From Rhizophagus irregularis (lineage: Eukaryota > Glomeromycota > Glomeromycetes > Glomerales > Glomeraceae): a DNA stretch of 64,000 nt. The notes below the pieces were generated by a model. That model did not search any database. It was given only the letters and a program-made list of their open reading frames with translations, and was not told where the DNA came from. The DNA lies in the NCBI RefSeq assembly GCF_026210795.1, contig NC_089445.1, positions 1,426,001 to 1,490,000 on the forward strand, given 5' to 3'. A program made the position numbers and the translations under genes. Each line of letters begins with the position of its first letter. The stretch's first letter is position 1. Shown here piece by piece: positions 38,076 through 49,000 of the stretch.

Positions 38076-38409
38076 TAAGAGACTTAAAAGCCAAGGACCC
38101 GTCCCTTGTGTAAAGCTCCCTTAAGGTTAAAAAATTATAAAACAATCTATTACCACTTTCAATTTTCAACATAAAAAAATTTTTTTCCTATCTTTCCACA
38201 TTATTTTTTTGGGTTAAGAAGAAATGGCAAAATTTTATTGAAAAATTATACTGCGCGAAATACCAAAATTTTGCTGCGCCACCGATCTGGCACACATTTC
38301 GGATGTTGATAAATTACAAAATTAATTTTATGTTCATTATACAAATTATTTCACTCACCCCATTCAATAACTAACAGATATAGCTTCGTCTTATTCAAAT
38401 TTGTAGACG

Positions 38410-38835
38410 ATGTCTTTTTATTCAGCAAACCTAGTTTCAGCTCAAACGACAACACTTCAACCCATTCAGGACCGATTAGTCGAGCTTAGTTTATTTTACC
38501 AACCACAAAATGATAATAATATTTATCATATAACTTGTAGGAAATTTTTACAAGATCAACTTCAAGGTACAGGAAATTCTATCTTCTTGGATGATAATTA
38601 TGATTACGAGTTCTTTTTAGAAAGTTTGGATGGCTCCACGACGATGTTTCATGTTACGTGTAAATTATTACCAAATACTTTAATTTTAAATATGTTGAAT
38701 AGGGAATTTTATGGATTTGATTTTGATGTAGCTGAATTGAGACGTAGAAATTCATTAACTTTGCATCAAAAGTTAAACCTCGAACGTAACTTGAAACAAA
38801 CTCTTCCTTTGTACTTTTCAACATCCAATCCCTGA
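38410..38835 (+). CDS. Orphan-family small protein, copy 4 (141 aa)
   Basis: Tandem partner of copy 3, about 2.9 kb downstream in the same orientation. It starts at the ATG at 38410 after TTGTAGACG. The N-terminus MSFYSANLVSAQTTTLQPIQ is in a longer form than in copies 1 and 2. All family blocks are intact: ELSLFYQPQNDNNIYHITC, the DDNYDYEFF block, FHVTCKLLPN, LNREFYGFDFDVAELRRR and LTLHQKLNLERNLKQTLPLYF. The stop follows directly, without the Asn/Asp-rich tail. Copies 3 and 4 form a subfamily (GFDFDV, LERN) distinct from copies 1, 2 and 5 (GMDFDV, LEEN). Function unknown; likely soluble. Confidence 0.75.
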   Translation: MSFYSANLVSAQTTTLQPIQDRLVELSLFYQPQNDNNIYHITCRKFLQDQLQGTGNSIFLDDNYDYEFFLESLDGSTTMFHVTCKLLPNTLILNMLNREFYGFDFDVAELRRRNSLTLHQKLNLERNLKQTLPLYFSTSNP

Positions 38836-39370
38836 TAGTGGATCGATACTGATACCAATACTATAGTAGCGCAAGCATATTAATGCAATAATGGCAATTT
38901 CATAGAATTTAAATTATTTACCGTATATTTGCGGGCCATAGTACCCCCCCATGTATAGTATCCCCTTTTTTACGTGAAAAAGTTACCTTTTCTATCGATT
39001 TTATCATTTAGAGAATCAAATCTTGCCCAGAAATTATATTCTGATTATTATACAATCTTTCGAAATAAGTACAAGGTCAACCCCAAAATTTGTATCATAC
39101 CCGGGGTACTATGGCCCGCAATATACGGTAGTATGTTTTACTTAATTACATTTAAATAAAGAATTATTTTTATAATTTATGAATTTGTTTATTTTCAATG
39201 ACACATAATTATAATTATTAAATATAATTATCCATTTATCTTTGTTTTTGTTTTATACTAATATTTTATTATAAGATAGTTTGTTCAATCTTTTTTTTTA
39301 TGTTCAGTTTTACCATAATGGTGTAGTTAGCCGAAAAACGGAGCCAAATTCCTGATTGCGGACCCGGTTT
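38836..39370. other. Intergenic with a short inverted element
   Basis: Around 38923-39130, ACCGTATATTTGCGGGCCATAGTACCCC at the left is mirrored by GGGGTACTATGGCCCGCAATATACGGTA at the right, an inverted-repeat unit of about 205 bp with about 28-bp ends. Flanking TA/TTA is compatible with a MITE. No gene. Confidence 0.55.
38921..39131. mobile_element. MITE of about 205 bp with ACCGTATATTTGCGGGCC ends
   Basis: Terminal inverted repeats ACCGTATATTTGCGGGCCAT and (inverted) ACCGTATATTGCGGGCCATA, continuing with AGTACCCC on both sides. The left flank is TT, the right AG, with TA at the right end. The interior has a short ORF without features. Superfamily uncertain; pogo-like MITEs often have TA flanks. 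Confidence 0.6.
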
Positions 39371-39450
39371 ACAGCAAAATTCGAAATATAGTGGACACTT
39401 GAAAATTTTGATTGTCGGGATTGTCGGATCGTCGGGTATGGGTTACTAGG
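39371..39450 (+). repeat. Partial copy of the CAGCAAAATTC element
   Basis: 39371-39450 (CAGCAAAATTC, GGACACTTGA and TCGGG motifs in order) matches one end of the TA-flanked MITE at 58186-58469. The matching opposite end is absent here, so it is a truncated or recombined copy. It sits next to the inverted-repeat unit starting near 39455. Confidence 0.55.
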
Positions 39451-39454
39451 TAGT

Positions 39455-40110
39455 AGATAGCACGTGACATATATATATGATGGCGTAGTTAAAGTATAAT
39501 AATAAAGTATAATTGTATATAATAATGTAATTATGTTATATTAAAATTAATTAAAGTATACCCTTGTTATTTTCTTTTGATTTTTTGTATGTGCCAAAAT
39601 CAATGCTAAATAAACATTTTCGTTTATTAATAGTTGAAAGGATTTTGAAAGGCTTAACATATAGAAGTATACATTTTTGACAAATACTTACATCATTTTA
39701 AGTTGGTAAAAGTTCAATTTCCTTCGAAATATTAGCAAAACCCCAGTCAACAAATTCCGAGTCCAACACAACTTTATGGTTTGTGGCACCTTTTCTACTG
39801 CATAATTACGTTCAGCTTTTTTCCTCTTCTCTTGCTTGGCAAGTGCATTTTTGACCATATGTATTTTGACAATCTAAACAGATAAGACAAATTGGACAGG
39901 CATTCAAACGAAATTCCAAAGAAAATGTCATTATTAAAATGTTCAATAAAAATCAAATAAAGTAATATTGTTTAAAAAGTTTAATTATTAATTTATGTTA
40001 TATTGATATGTTTACGTATTATATAGTATATACAATTATACTTTATTATACTACGCCATCATATATAGTATATCACGTGTTATCTATCTTTTGACTAGCC
40101 AGTACCGGAT
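39455..40110. mobile_element. Inverted-repeat element with GATGGCGTAGT arms and a coding scrap
   Basis: 39445-39525 (TAGATAGCACGTGA, ATATATATGATGGCGTAGTT, AAAGTATAATTGTATA) pairs in reverse complement with 40025-40110. The minus-strand interior 39880-39695 reads as two short frames: MVKNALAKQEKRKKAERNYA, then, after a frame change, DSEFVDWGFANISKEIELL and a stop. This could be a captured or relict exon. No known domain was recognised. Confidence 0.5.
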
Positions 40111-40161
40111 CACGTTGCTAATTATTAATTGTGGGCGCAGTAATACATTTAGGACTTTCGC

Positions 40162-40376
40162 AGCGTAACCTGAAAAAAATGTCACGAAAAATCACGTGCC
40201 TTCTTTTGTCACAACCGTCACACCCCACTGCGTTTCCATTTTCTATAAGTATCTAGTTTTTTTCGAGTAGGTAAAAACATATTCGTCACACATTATTCGT
40301 CACAAGTGCGCCACACTTAATTTCAGTCAAGTTGCGTAATGCCGGCCATTTCGTGACATTTTTTTCAGGTTACGCT
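40162..40376. mobile_element. MITE of 215 bp with perfect 28-bp inverted ends
   Basis: 40162-40189 (AGCGTAACCTGAAAAAAATG then TCACGAAA) is exactly mirrored at 40349-40376. The flanks ACTTTCGC and AGGGAAGT are weakly inverted copies of each other rather than a direct duplication, so the true element may extend a few bases more. The interior carries CGTCACACCCCACTGCG-type motifs shared with 29456-29780. Confidence 0.7.
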
Positions 40377-40642
40377 AGGGAAGTCTACATTTAGTTTAGG
40401 TGTATATAAAAAATTCCGCAATAGTAAATTTATTAATCACACGTGTCAGTCGTGTCACGTCTCTCTGTGAGTCTGTGTTTCCATTTTCTATAAGTATCTG
40501 AAGGACAGTTTTTTTCAGTTAGTCAAAATCCTATTTGTCGTCACTGTTTATTCACGTGTTACTGCATAGTGCCGGCCCTGTGCGGAATTTTTTGAGCAGA
40601 TTTTCGGGTGTCATAGGGGCAGTTTTACTCCCGGATCGTGAG

Positions 40643-41097
40643 TAGGGATGCTAATCGTTACATTACGTTACGTTACGTTACGTAACTTACACTGTAAGTT
40701 ACATGGACTGAATGTAACATTACATATGTATTGATGTGTTTACCAGAATTAAGATAATTCAGCCAGTATTACCTTAATCTTGGCCAAGTTTATAATTTAT
40801 AACGAACATTAACAAATAAAAAAGTAGCTTATTATCATGTTTTACAGTTTCGGATTCAACTTTTTTTATGATCTTATCATACAAGTTTTAACATATTCCT
40901 GCAATCTTGTCGCATTTTTGTTCATTCAGAATTACAGTATTTATATTTATATCATTTTTTTATTGGGATTTATTGTTTCTTCAGATTTTGATTAAAAAAA
41001 AAATTTTATGTTACAATAACATAATGTAACGTAACTTATAGAAAATTACCGTAACGTAACAATAAATTTTATAAATTGCAGTAATTTTACATCCCTA
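40643..41097 (+). mobile_element. hAT-type MITE, 455 bp, copy 1
   Basis: Ends TAGGGATG...CATCCCTA, flanked by a perfect 8-bp duplication ATCGTGAG (40635-40642 and 41098-41105). The left subterminal region is rich in ACGTTACGTTACG repeats and the right in GTTACGGTAA-type repeats. An 8-bp duplication and TAGGG terminus are diagnostic of the hAT superfamily. No transposase. The copy at 41532-41986 is in the opposite orientation and has the same length. Confidence 0.92.
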
Positions 41098-41105
41098 ATC
41101 GTGAG

Positions 41106-41523
41106 CAATAAACTGAGCCATATGTAATGTTTAGTGTTACATAGTTATTTGGGTATTAGTTTATTTTATTTTATATTCAGGTGATCAGAAATCACATGAA
41201 AGGAAAGTACAAATAAGGGAACAGGATTGAAGATCAATTTAGAAGTGGGATTTAATTGATATAGGAAATTAAGAAAAAGGTCAAAGGCTAAAAATCAAGG
41301 AATTGATTTTTGTCGCGAAAGTAGAGTCAGAAACAGGATTTTTGAATATTTTTATGAAATCATTTCTTATAAATAAAAGGAATTATTTGAGATTTATGAT
41401 TATAACTTAGGAATTGACATATTAGGAAATATTATTAAACCTAGTTTGTATAAATAAATTTGTGCAATTTTATAATCATTTTTGTTAAGACTGCACTGGC
41501 AACGTAGTTTACTACGGGCGTAG
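41106..41523. other. Unique spacer between mirror-image hAT MITEs
   Basis: About 420 bp without an ORF. The 3' part (about 41490-41525) has CTGCACTGGCAAC and TACTACGGGCGTA. An old LTR-like origin is possible but not demonstrated. Confidence 0.35.
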
Positions 41524-41531
41524 GTCTTACG

Positions 41532-41986
41532 TAGAGATGTAAAATTACTGTAATTTATAAAATTTATTGTTACGTTACGGTAATTTTCTATAAGTTACGT
41601 TACATTATGTTATTGTAACATAAAATTTTTTTTTTAATCAAAATCTGAAGAAACAATAAATTCCAATAAAAAAATGATATAAATATAAATATTGTAATTC
41701 TGAATGAACAAAAATGCGACAAGATTGCAGGAATATGTTAAAACTTGTATGATAAGATCATAAAAAAAGTTGAATCCGAAACTGTAAAACATAATAATAA
41801 GCTACTTTTTTATTTGTTAATGTTCGTTATAAATTATAAACTTGGCCAAGATTAAGGTAATACTGGATTATCTTAATTCTGGTAAACACATCAATACATA
41901 TCAATGTAATGTTACATTCAGTCCATGTAACTTACAGTATAAGTTACGTAACGTAACGTAACATAATGTAACGATTAGCATCCCTA
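41532..41986 (-). mobile_element. hAT-type MITE, 455 bp, copy 2
   Basis: Near-identical reverse complement of 40643-41097. It is flanked by GTCTTACG (41524-41531) and GTCTTACA (41987-41994), a 7/8 match consistent with a once-perfect 8-bp duplication. One terminal base differs (TAGAGATG). High identity between the copies implies recent amplification. Confidence 0.9.
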
Positions 41987-43379
41987 GTCTTACATCGTAT
42001 CTGATTATTTTTGACAGATTAACCCGATTTTTAATTTTGGCTGGCACTATGTTTAGCTTGGGCCAGTACTATAAGTGTGGGCAGAAGAGTTAAATTTAAT
42101 TCCACCCAAATTGTAATTTCAGCCAGAATTAATTTCGGATTGATGTGCGTCTGACCGAAACTAAATTTAGACTTAAGAACCCAAATTTGATCTATTATTT
42201 GTAGATTTAATTACTTAGTTAACATCGTTAACATCTAAACATATAACTTGAAACCGATATTAATAAATTTTCAAAACATAAGTTTTCCAGGTTAATCAAT
42301 TCTATCAACTAGAATTTCCTTAACTTTATTTGGTGCTGATATTAGATAATCCACAAAATTACCGGTATCACACGAAGATTTACAAAAAAAAAAATCCTTT
42401 TTTTATCCTGAAGATTGAACCTTTGCTTTTGCTTTATTTATTTATTTATTTTTTTAACGACAAAAAAAAGCAAAGTTCAAAATTTGAGTTTGAAACGAAT
42501 TGACATTTTAAAATTATTAAAGAATTATCAAATGATTAAATTAGTATTTGATAAATCTTCTAAAAAACTTTCTGTTAATAAACAATAAATGTAATCACAT
42601 GACGATCTTATTTTCCGATGACCAAAAGGCAATTGAGATTAATCTCATTCAAGGAAAATGTCCTCATGTGAGAGCAATTCATTTTGGCTTTCCTTTAATA
42701 TAGTTTTTACGGGCTGGTTTGCAATTGCTCCCTTTTACCTTATATTATGGAAGATATAAAATTAGTAACCCCTGAAGAAACTGAAGATGGAAACATTGTA
42801 AATGTAGCCTCCGCTGTATTTTTTCGTTTTCTTGTTAGTCCTCTATGTGGCCGTTTTGGCCCAAAACGTGTTATGGCTCTATTGCTTATATTAGGTCCCT
42901 ATAAAAAAATTGGATACATTTTTTATAAAGTATTTATACGATTTTTTTCCTTAGAAATAATGTATCATAATAGGATACGGAAAAATGCACAATTCCGTAT
43001 CACTATAAATATGGTTTGGATACGGAATTTGCATGGGATTCATATGGAATTTACATGATTTGATCACTGATTTTATCATGAAATTTATACGATTTGGTCA
43101 CTGAATTTACTATTTGTATTACAGTTTACTATAATTGTATTTAAATTAAATAAAAAATAAAAAATAAACAAAATACAAATATATTATGAAAATTCCCTCC
43201 TTATTAAAACCACCTATTGCAACCAAAATTATCTATAAGTTCAGGTTCATTTGGAGTCAAATAACCTAGAAAAACAAAAAAAAAAAGAAACATAAGAACG
43301 TCTAACTTAATTGGAAACAAACCCCCCCTCATATAGTATCTGCAATTATCCAAATCACCAAAGGTTAGCATTCCTACAA

Positions 43380-43630
43380 AAAAAGAAAGAGAACTCCAGA
43401 ATGTCTGACCTACATAAAAGAAAAGAATTATGAAGTGTCTGATGAAAAAGAAACTAAAACAACAAAATAAATCCAAAACTGACCTACAAAAAAAGAAGAC
43501 TCTGAAGCAACAAAACTGTAATAACCTATAAAAGAAAAGAATCTGAACCCAACTTACAAAAAAAAAGAAAATTTGAACTGACCTAAAAAAAGAAAAAATC
43601 CTGAACCATCCTACAAAAAGGAAAGGACTC
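43380..43630 (+). repeat. Degenerate A-rich tandem repeat in the outer element
   Basis: Repeated units of about 25-35 bp around CCTACAAAAAAGAAAAGAA...CTGAAC run up to the hAT insertion and resume after it (from about 45515). The long minus-strand ORF here (43204-43740) is an artefact of this low complexity. Confidence 0.6.
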
Positions 43631-43635
43631 CCAAA

Positions 43636-45506
43636 TAGTGCTCCTACCGGGTCAAGTCGGGTCGAGTTTTGAGGAAATATTTGACCCGATGTAAACGGTC
43701 GAATATCAAGCACGAAAAGATGATAAAATTCAACCACCAAATGTAATTATTAAATATTAAGAACGAACAAATTAATCGTGAATTGGCGTAGATGGATAAA
43801 TAATTAGCCGAAAAGGATAAACATTTAGGAAGAGTAATGATCTACATGATGTAATATTTATTGAATGATTGACAAGGAACCAATAGGATAAATAGAGTCG
43901 ATCAATTGCGGCTTAGCAATCTTTGACAATAAGAACGATAAAAAAGAATAATTATAAGCCACAAAAGATAGATTATAAGCAAAACACATAAAGCGAATTA
44001 AAAGAACATATAAAATAATGTCAGAAAGATTAAAGAACACAAAATAATGTAAAAGATAATATAAAAAGATAGTATAAAGATGGAACGTAAAAGATAATAT
44101 ATTAAAAAGAACATATATAAAAAGATAGCATATTAAAAGATAGCATATTAAAAGATAGCGTATTTAAAATATAGATAGTATATTAGAAAGATAGTTCAAA
44201 GATAATATGTAAAAAGAACATAAAAGATAGTATATAGATAGAATAGAAAGTAGCATAAAAATTGTATATATAGAGAGCGGAATTCAAGGTAATTCCTTAG
44301 TTCTCATCCACAGAACTCAATAAAAATATAAGTTTCATTTAATTATTTGTTAGTAAAGTTTAATATTAATTGAAGGTAATAGGTTCGCCCTAAACTTTAA
44401 TTAATGTTCGCTTAATTAATTTTAATTAAATAAATGAAAATTTTAAGATGAATTAAATATATGTTTTTGAAAAGTAATAATTCGTAGCGAGAGCTATCGA
44501 AGTTTGAAATTAAAGGTAAAAGTGGATATAATTTGGGGAAAATTTAGAGAAGTTAATTTTATTTTATATCGTTCAACGTTTTATATTACTAACGCTATTT
44601 ATTTTGTGAACCAAGAATGTTGTTGTTATATGTTGTTGTATGTTGTTCGTTGATTATGTTGTTTGATTATGTTGTTGATTACTTGCTTGTTCGTTTAAGT
44701 GTTCGTTCGTTCGTTTATTCATTCGTTCGACCATGAGAATGCCCGTTCGATGTGGCAACTCTGTAAATTGATGACAGAGGGAATTGGGGGATCTCACCGA
44801 TCTGAATAAAAAAATATAAGACTCGGATTTATTCGGGTCTCATATTTTTGTAACCTGACCCTTGACTCGACTGAGTATAATTTAACTCATGTAACCGGGT
44901 TAGACCTGAACATTTAAGTAAAATGGGTACTAACTGAGGATTTCTTATAATAATAACAAAATTAATTTCCTTTTATTTGAAAAAAAGGTGACTTAGTGAT
45001 TAACCACTAGTAGCCACCTGAAATTTGTATCATGAATGGTTATACAAAATATGTAACACTAGCTCTTATTTTTCTCCTTGACTAATTAACTAAAAATACG
45101 AATTTTGAACCTGATTTAATATACTGTAATAAAAGTCAAAGAATTAGGCGAAATAATTAGCAGATATTCAAATCAAAGATAAATTGGAATTCTAAAGCTA
45201 TCAGAAAAATATTATTCTCAAAAGCCAAAGGTTAATTTTTTTATTTTTCTGCTTAAGCTATGCTTAATATTTGTTGAAACTAATTCTTGGCTTAATTTTG
45301 GCCAAAATTATAATTTTGCCAGAATTAAAAACATCTGGATCGATCCGGGTTAAACCCGGGTCAAGGAAATTTATGACCCGACCCAGTGGGTCGGGTCATG
45401 TAAGTCATGCAGGTTACGAGTCATTAAAAATCATTAGTACCGACCCGATTTAAAAGTTGAGTCGGGTCAAATTAACCCGTGTCGACTCGTATCGTTCGGA
45501 GCACTA
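43636..45506. mobile_element. hAT-type non-autonomous element, 1.87 kb, TAGTGCTCC ends
   Basis: Ends TAGTGCTCC...GGAGCACTA with a perfect 8-bp duplication CTCCCAAA (43628-43635 and 45507-45514). Both subterminal regions are rich in GGGTCGGGTC-like motifs (43648-43680 and 45340-45480), a typical hAT transposase-binding arrangement (inference). The interior is A+T-rich, with AAAGATAGCATATT repeats (about 44085-44240), TGTTGTTATATG and GTTCGTTCGTTC simple repeats (44620-44735), and no transposase. It is nested within the CCCTATAA element. Confidence 0.88.
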
Positions 45507-45589
45507 CTCCCAAACTAATCTACAAAAAAGAAAAAAGAAAACTGAATCTTCTCACAAAAAAAAATCTGCTGGTCTATAAAATAAAAAAA

Positions 45590-45950
45590 GGGATAAATAT
45601 AAATAAAAAAAGAAAAGGGAATAAAGAATAAATCAAAAAAAATTTTTTTTTAAAAAGAGGGGTAATGAAGTTAGGAAAGTTAAAAAAAAATTTTTTTTAA
45701 AGGGAGGACGTCAAAGTTAGAATAATAAAAAATTTTTATAAAGAGGAAATAGAAATAGAAAGAAGAAATTTTTTTTAAAAAAAAAGAAGAGTGGGAATAA
45801 AAGAATAAAATCAAAAAAATTTTTTTTTTAAGGGAGTGACGAAAAAAAATTTTTTTTTAAGGGAGAGTGACGAAAAAAAAACTTTTTTAAAGTGAGATAC
45901 GAAAAAAAAAATTTTTTTTTAAAAGGGGGTGATGAAGAAAGAAGAAAATT
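45590..45950 (+). repeat. A-run/T-run tandem units with GGGAG spacer
   Basis: Units of about 30-60 bp combine an A-run running straight into a T-run, then AAGGGAGNGTGACG (for example 45800-45930). Each A/T run is a perfect small palindrome, so slippage or cruciform formation is expected. Non-coding. Confidence 0.6.
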
Positions 45951-46039
45951 TTAGAAAAAATAACAAAAATAAGACAAGAGATAAGAGAAAGAAAAGGAAA
46001 GACAGAAAGGAAGATCGGAAGATCAAACTCATCAAAGTA

Positions 46040-49000
46040 AGCATAGGGAAAGTTTAAATTTGGTAATAATTATTACACAATTATTTATATGTATTTTACA
46101 ATAGGATTCAATTAAATTATAATCGACCATATAATAAGCCACAAATACTACTAAAAGACACATAACGAAACTTTACAAATATGTTCTCTAAATCTATTTC
46201 CTTCTCTAGAACTAATAACATCCAATGACATCCAATGTTTCAGAGAGTTTTATATGAAGTATTTTCTATAATTATGGCAATAGGACTGAAATTGAAGTTA
46301 TTCTTAGTAAATTTCAAACTGAACTTACAAAATGTTATTCTAAACAGAATATTCGTTTTAAAACATTATAAGAGTAAGTAATTTATTTAATTTGTCTTTT
46401 ATACATGAAAAAAAATAACACATTACAATAGTTAATACATTTTAACTAAATCACAGACAATATCACCAGGTATTAACATGAATAAGTGCAATTAAAAGTT
46501 CTGCATGCACTTCCTGGCTTCCATTTGCTTCCACTTCTTCCACTGTCTCATTTTCTTCTGTTGGAGTTTTGTCTTGTTCATCAGAAGTAAGAACATTTGG
46601 TCCCTTTTCTAATCGATCTAAGAAAGAGTTCACGTTGCTATAAATTCCGCGTTTGTAGTATTCCTCACAATGACGACAACCATATTCCATCATTTGATAA
46701 CACTCAAAATGATAACCATGCCCACAAATTAATACTTCGCCATCATCAAGTTTTTTACGGCAATGATCACAAGAATCTGGCAATGGAGGCATATTTGTAC
46801 TGTATTCTGTTGGAAGACATTTCGTATCAACAGTCTCTCCCAAGGTAGCTAATTGACATTGTATCTTTTTCTTTGATTTACATAATTTACTTTTCCCACA
46901 ATTCTTATAAATTCTCTGAAAATAGTCTAATAAAAACAATGATGTTTTTTCTGCCAGAATGTTTAACAATGATGGCTTGTAAGGATACGCCTTTGTTTTT
47001 TGAAAAGTATCTTTAAGTTTACAATGGTTTCGTTCATCTAATGCATTCACATGAAGATCAAATGATGTTACAAAGTGTATATTACATAAAACAACAAATA
47101 GAAATAGAAAATAGTTGGCAAAACAAGATACCAATCACGTAAGCTTGTTTTATTATATTGTCAACATTGCTATTCACAGGTGTTTGAGATCTTATTTTAC
47201 TATGCATATTCTCAACATAATAATCATCAAAGTTTACTAAAAATAATTTTACAGCTTCAGCAAATGGATGGTTCGTATCTTGCCAATAAAAAATATCTGA
47301 TAAGAAGGCTAATGGTGCTTTATTATAATTATGCCGTTTCCATCTAAGTGCAAATGTCCAAATTTGAAAAATTGTTTCTATATATTCATTGAATGAACCA
47401 GATCGAAAAAGAATAGAATACACATCCAAAGTTGCAGGAATTATATTATCCAAAAAGTCAATAACCATACGGTATTCTATGTCTTTACAGGTACTTCCAA
47501 ATTTTGTTAAAATAGTATCTCTAATTTTACACCATCCATTATATGCTAAGTCAAGAAGCAAATTAATTCTCCAAGGTTTGGGTTTCTTTGCTAATACTTT
47601 TCTTTTACCAAATACAAAATGGAATAGTTTTTGAAAGAAGGTATAATATACAATTAATACATGTTCTCTGCTATTTAGAGATACGTGAAGAGGGCCTAAA
47701 ATTGGAATAAACGAGTTAATCCCAGCTGGTATTGAATATTGTGAATCCACCTATGCAAATTTGTTATTGCTTTACGAACAAATAACTGTCCAGGCCAATC
47801 TGCTACTAATGGTGCGATATGATTTTGTAAGTATCCAGTATCTTTATCAATATCCAAGATCATTTGTAATGCTGTTATATAATCGTTCAGAGAATGCAAA
47901 TTCTTTTCTTGAAACCCAATTAATTGTACTCCTTTCATTGAACGTTCTTCTTTTCTTTCAGCAATGGCATCATCATAACAATGCACTGTGAGTAGTTCAA
48001 TTTGATCAAAAGTGTCAGTAGCTAATTGTCCATTGGTAAGCCATTGCTTTTTACGATTAGTGTATGCAATATCAAATATTCCATGATATTTGCGAATTAA
48101 TCGAAAACAAATATTGCTGGCATCAATATTTACTGGATTATGAACTGACACGTTGTTAAAAATAATAGGTATTGGTGCACAACCTGAAACCTGCTTACAG
48201 ATATAAGTGGCCATATGTTTGGCAGTAGATAAAGTTACGGTATCTGGTCTTCTTTTCTCATGTATGTCATGGTAATCATCTAGATTATAAACGTACAAAT
48301 GGTCACTCTGATTGTAATTAAATTTTGGTTAATAGTAGTTCTTCAAATGAAAAAAAAATATTTTTTTACTTACATGTTCAAAGAGAAATTTTCTGATATT
48401 TAACGGATGTTCATTGGCAATTTTACGTTTAAAATTATTAACTGTTATATAACAAGCAGAAAATCCAATACTATTCATTGTATCAATTGCAGCACGTGTT
48501 GCACCCGATGCTGACAAATATAATCCAACTTCCAACTTGAAATCGTTAACAAACTTATTTCGCATTCCAGCCATGATATAACATAGACTTACAATTGTTT
48601 TTCTTGCTTCAACTTTATTATATGCAGATCTGTTATCAGGAACCAATGCCTTTACTAATTTATCAAAAAGACCTTGTAAACGTGGATCTGCTTTTTCTAT
48701 CATTTGTTTAAAATGGGTAGGATTAAGCTCTAAATTACTACGCCGCTCATATAGAACCTTTGTAAGCATAGTAACCTGCTCGGCAAATGAATAGCTTTTT
48801 GATTCTGTATGTAACAAATAAAAAATTAGTTATAAAAAAAAAAAATTTAATTTTCAATCATTTTAATATTTACGATTTGAATTTTCTTTATCTGGTTCTA
48901 AAAAAAAAGGGAACTTCTGACTTTTGAGTATGGTAAGGTTCAACAATACTCATATAATGACTATGACACAATTGTTGTCTGATTCTTAGGTACGTATGTG

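Noticed and set aside
41106-41523. Solo LTR between the mirror MITEs
   Set aside because: TGT...ACA-like ends could not be paired with a target duplication.
43204-43740. 178-codon minus-strand ORF, Phe-rich
   Set aside because: Produced by an A-rich degenerate tandem repeat read in reverse, and it crosses the hAT insertion boundary at 43636.
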